NCBI GenBank assembly: GCA_030146385.1
Contig: JASLBX010000210.1
Location: forward strand, 1 to 7,580
From: Jiangellaceae bacterium
GTDB taxonomy: Bacteria; Actinomycetota; Actinomycetes; Jiangellales; Jiangellaceae
Direction: 5' to 3'
Length of the DNA: 7,580 nucleotides
Within the stretch, counting starts at the first letter, position 1, and the number at the start of each line of letters is the position of its first letter. The notes below the pieces were generated by a model that saw only the letters and a program-made list of their open reading frames with translations, ran no database searches and was not told the origin of the DNA. Shown one piece after another: positions 5,062 through 7,580 of the stretch. Both the position numbers and the translations under genes were made by a program.

Positions 5062-6033
5062 ATGAAGCATGCTTGGGCACTCGCCCTCATCGCGTTACTT
5101 GCCACGGCCTGTGGCGCTGACGACACAGAACCCGAAGCCGCCGGGCCGGACACGGCACAACCGACCACCGAGCAACCAGCCGACGAGGCGGCGTTCCCCG
5201 TGACGGTCGGCTCCGGAGAGATGGCCGTGGAGATTCCGGCCCAGCCCGACCGGATCGTATCGCTGTCGCCGACCGCCACGGAGGTGCTGTTCGCGCTCGG
5301 CGCGGGCGACCTCGTAGTCGCGGCCGACGAATACTCGACGTATCCCGAGGAAGCACCCACCACCGACCTGTCCGGCTTCACTCCCAACGTCGAGGCGGTC
5401 GCGGCCTACGACCCTGATCTCGTCGTCGCGTCCTCCGACCCTGGCGAGCTGGCGTCGAGCCTGGCCGAGATCGGCGTCCCGACGCTGATCCACCCCGCGG
5501 CGGCCACGATCGACGACACCTACACGCAGATCGAGCAGCTCGGAGTGGCGACCGGACACGGCGCCGAAGCGACCGAACTGGTCGCGCAGATGCAGGCTGA
5601 CATCGACGCCCTGGTGGCCCAGCTACCGGAGCGCGCCGAACCCGTGAGCTACTACCACGAGCTCGATGAGAGCTACTTCTCCGTGACCAGCGAGACGTTC
5701 ATCGGCCAGCTGTACGGGCTGCTCGGCATGCAGAGCATCGCAGACGAGGCCGGCGACGAGAGCGGCGGCTACCCGCAGTTGAGCCCCGAGTTCATCGTCG
5801 AGGCCGACCCGGACGTGATCCTGCTCGCCGACGCGACCTGCTGCGGCGTGGACGCCGACCAGGTCTCCAACCGGCCCGGCTGGGAGCAGATGACGGCAGT
5901 CCAGGCCGGCCGGATCATCGCACTCGATGAGGACGTCGCGAGCCGCTGGGGGCCACGCATCGTGGACTTCCTCGAGACGCTCGCGGCGGACCTCGCCGCG
6001 GTGGAGCTCCTCGAGCTTGAACCGGCGGGATGA
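5062..6033 (+). CDS. btuF: Cobalamin ABC transporter substrate-binding lipoprotein (BtuF-like)
   Basis: A 323-residue lipoprotein. MKHAWALALIALLATAC is a signal peptide with lipidated Cys17, followed by an acidic Thr/Pro/Glu linker to about residue 45. Then comes the periplasmic-binding fold of the BtuF/FhuD cluster: DRIVSLSPTATEVLFALGAG at 63-82, PNVEAVAAYDPDLVVAS at 108-124, and the C-terminal lobe with PEFIVEADPDVILLAD at 242-257, RPGWEQMTAV at 271-280 and WGPRIVDFLETLA at 296-308. It would capture corrinoid outside the membrane and deliver it to BtuC. A Cys-Cys pair (260-261) sits in the C-terminal lobe. The ATG at 5062 is chosen because AGGAGG lies 5 nt upstream; the frame is open further up to 4972, but that would be translated riboswitch. 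The upstream B12 riboswitch makes cobalamin the likely ligand rather than iron-siderophore or heme. The permease gene begins 1 bp after the stop. Confidence 0.92.
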   Translation: MKHAWALALIALLATACGADDTEPEAAGPDTAQPTTEQPADEAAFPVTVGSGEMAVEIPAQPDRIVSLSPTATEVLFALGAGDLVVAADEYSTYPEEAPTTDLSGFTPNVEAVAAYDPDLVVASSDPGELASSLAEIGVPTLIHPAAATIDDTYTQIEQLGVATGHGAEATELVAQMQADIDALVAQLPERAEPVSYYHELDESYFSVTSETFIGQLYGLLGMQSIADEAGDESGGYPQLSPEFIVEADPDVILLADATCCGVDADQVSNRPGWEQMTAVQAGRIIALDEDVASRWGPRIVDFLETLAADLAAVELLELEPAG

Positions 6034-6034
6034 C

Positions 6035-7084
6035 ATGGCAACCGTCTCGGCGGCGGCCGAGACCGTCACGATCCAGGCGCGGGGTCGGCGCTGGTGGCTG
6101 CTGGTCGCCGCTGCCCTCCTCACCGTCTCGGTGCTCGCCGGCATGGCGATCGGGCCCGCCGACGTGCCGTGGCGTGGGTTGCTCATCGAGGCCGCGAACG
6201 TGGTACCCGGCGTCGAACTGTCCGGCGGGCTGGACGAGCGGCAGCAGGCCATCCTGTGGCAACTCCGAGCCCCGCGCGTCATCCTCGGCGTCCTCGTGGG
6301 TGGCATGCTCGCGGTCGCCGGCGCCGGGTACCAGGGGGTGTTCCGCAATCCGCTCGCCGACCCCTACCTGCTCGGTGTCGCGGCGGGGGCCGGGCTCGGC
6401 GCAACCCTCGCAATTGTGTCCGGAGCCAGGAGTGGCCTGCTACCGCTTGCCGCCTTTGCTGGAGGTATGGGCGCGGTGGCGGCGACCTATGCCCTCGGAC
6501 GGACGGCCGGTGGCCGCAGCACCCACTCGCTGATCCTGGCCGGCGTCGCGGTGGCCGCTTTCCTCGCGGCGGTGCAGACCTATGTCCAGCAGCGGCACGC
6601 CGACACCCTGCGTGAGGTGTACGGCTGGCTCCTGGGCCGGCTCCTTACGGCCGGCTGGGGAGACGCCCTGGCCATCGCGCCGTACGTGGTCGTCGCGGCC
6701 ATCGTGATCCTTGCCCATCGCCGGCTGCTGGACGTGCTCAGCGTGGGCTCCGCCGAGGCGAGCGCCATGGGTGTGCCGACCGCGCGCGTTCGGCTGGTCG
6801 TCGTGTTAGCGGCGACCCTGGGGACGGCCGCCGCTGTGTCGGTAACCGGGCTGATCGGTTTCGTCGGCATCGTGGTTCCGCACGCGGTGCGGATGATTGC
6901 CGGAACCTCGTACCGCGTCGTGCTGCCGGTGTCCGTCCTGGTCGGCGCGGCCTTCCTGGTGTGGGCCGACGTCCTGGCCCGGACGCTGGTCTCGCCTGGC
7001 GAGCTTCCGGTCGGCGTCGTGACGGCATTCGTGGGAGCACCGTTCTTCACCCTCGTGCTGCGGCGTGCCAGAAGGGCCTGGTGA
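6035..7084 (+). CDS. btuC: Cobalamin ABC transporter permease (FecCD family, BtuC-like)
   Basis: A 349-residue integral membrane permease of the FecCD/BtuC family, which is normally about 330-350 residues with ten helices. Family landmarks are RAPRVILGVLVGGMLAVAGA at 78-97, YQGVFRNPLADPYLLGVAAG at 99-118, GFVGIVVPHAVRMI at 275-288 (the cytoplasmic coupling region that meets the ATPase) and ADVLART at 311-317 with LPVGVVTAFVGAPFF at 324-338. Helix 1 covers about 20-40. Two copies would form the corrinoid channel with two BtuD ATPases. The ATG at 6035 is 1 bp after the btuF stop with CGGGA just upstream, implying translational coupling. The frame stays open upstream inside btuF, but those residues are not BtuC-like. 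Regulation is through the shared riboswitch transcript. Confidence 0.93.
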   Translation: MATVSAAAETVTIQARGRRWWLLVAAALLTVSVLAGMAIGPADVPWRGLLIEAANVVPGVELSGGLDERQQAILWQLRAPRVILGVLVGGMLAVAGAGYQGVFRNPLADPYLLGVAAGAGLGATLAIVSGARSGLLPLAAFAGGMGAVAATYALGRTAGGRSTHSLILAGVAVAAFLAAVQTYVQQRHADTLREVYGWLLGRLLTAGWGDALAIAPYVVVAAIVILAHRRLLDVLSVGSAEASAMGVPTARVRLVVVLAATLGTAAAVSVTGLIGFVGIVVPHAVRMIAGTSYRVVLPVSVLVGAAFLVWADVLARTLVSPGELPVGVVTAFVGAPFFTLVLRRARRAW

Positions 7085-7091
7085 TCGCGCC

Positions 7092-7580
7092 ATGAGCACA
7101 CTGACCGTCAACCAGGTGAGCGTCGAACTCCTGGGCGCGCGCGTACTCCGGGACGTCAGCCTGACCGTGCCGTCGGGCCGGTGGGTGACGCTGGTGGGGC
7201 CGAACGGCGCGGGCAAGACCACGCTGCTCCGCGCCGTCACCGGAGCCGTCGAGCACTCGGGTCAGATCGGCCTGGACGAGCGTGACGTAGGACGGCTGGG
7301 GCAACGGGAGCGGGCCAGGACGATCGCGGTTGTGCCGCAGCAGCCGGTGCGGCCGGACGGCATGACCGTGCTCGACTACGTGCTGCTGGGCCGGACGCCG
7401 TACGTGTCGTACTTCGGCGTCGAGACGGCCGCGGACGTCGCCGTGGTTGCCGACCTGCTCGAGATTCTGGAGCTCGCCGAACTGGCGGGGCGGCAGGTGA
7501 CGTCGCTTTCCGGCGGCGAGTTCCAACGGGCCGTGCTGGCCCGGGCGCTGGCGCAACAGGCACCGATCCTGCTGCTGGAC
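7092..7580 (+). CDS. btuD: Cobalamin ABC transporter ATP-binding protein (BtuD/FecE-like), 3' end outside window
   Basis: 163 residues from ATG 7092 to the right edge, still open. The order of ABC ATPase motifs is clear: Walker A GPNGAGKTT at 36-44, Q-loop VPQQ at 81-84, ABC signature LSGGEFQRAVLARAL at 139-153, and the start of Walker B ILLLD at 159-163. The window ends exactly at the Walker B Asp, so the catalytic Glu and the H-loop are unseen. It hydrolyses ATP at the inner face to drive BtuC. It begins 7 bp after the btuC stop with no well-spaced Shine-Dalgarno, so translational coupling is likely. Roughly 90-110 residues should remain beyond the edge, going by family length. Confidence 0.93.
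   Translation, partial: MSTLTVNQVSVELLGARVLRDVSLTVPSGRWVTLVGPNGAGKTTLLRAVTGAVEHSGQIGLDERDVGRLGQRERARTIAVVPQQPVRPDGMTVLDYVLLGRTPYVSYFGVETAADVAVVADLLEILELAELAGRQVTSLSGGEFQRAVLARALAQQAPILLLD

Noticed and set aside
5927..6034. 36-residue upstream extension of BtuC overlapping btuF
   Set aside because: The residues are an out-of-frame reading of the btuF 3' end; ATG 6035 gives the normal FecCD length and N-terminus.

Overview
The window is chromosomal DNA from a high-GC actinomycete. Codon third positions are strongly G/C, GTG starts are common, two promoters look leaderless, and several proteins (LytR_C membrane protein, VapB-annotated ParB-like protein, DUF6624 lipoprotein) are typical of Actinomycetota. 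I cannot name a genus. There are no tRNA or rRNA genes, CRISPR arrays or insertion sequences.

Layout. Positions 1-1120 (minus) hold most of an exported PQQ-dependent sugar dehydrogenase that runs off the left edge. A 267-bp divergent spacer containing a strong 27-bp dyad separates it from a CPA1-type K+(Na+)/H+ antiporter with a C-terminal TrkA_C/RCK_C domain (1388-2881, plus). The antiporter stop codon directly abuts that of a convergent two-gene operon on the minus strand: a small ParB-like-fold protein (3466-3795) followed by a single-span membrane protein with an extracytoplasmic LytR_C domain (2882-3442). Divergent from that operon is a 97-codon C-terminal remnant of a HerA-like ATPase (YjgR/DUF853 family; 3874-4167, plus). 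It converges on a DUF6624 lipoprotein gene on the minus strand (about 4173-4751).

The right third is one functional unit: a promoter, a cobalamin (B12) riboswitch with a readable translational expression platform, and then btuF-btuC-btuD (5062 to the right edge). These encode a lipoprotein that binds corrinoid, a FecCD-type permease and an ABC ATPase. The genes are nearly contiguous (gaps of 1 and 7 bp). Together they form a B12 importer expected to be shut off when intracellular cobalamin is sufficient.

Most of the content belongs to known families. The points most worth a second look are: the mutually exclusive hairpins after the B12 aptamer; the stand-alone HerA C-terminal tail that is still in frame; the Arg-to-Leu change in the antiporter's GLRG motif; the 27-bp dyad upstream of the antiporter; and the ParB-like/LytR_C gene pair of unknown function.
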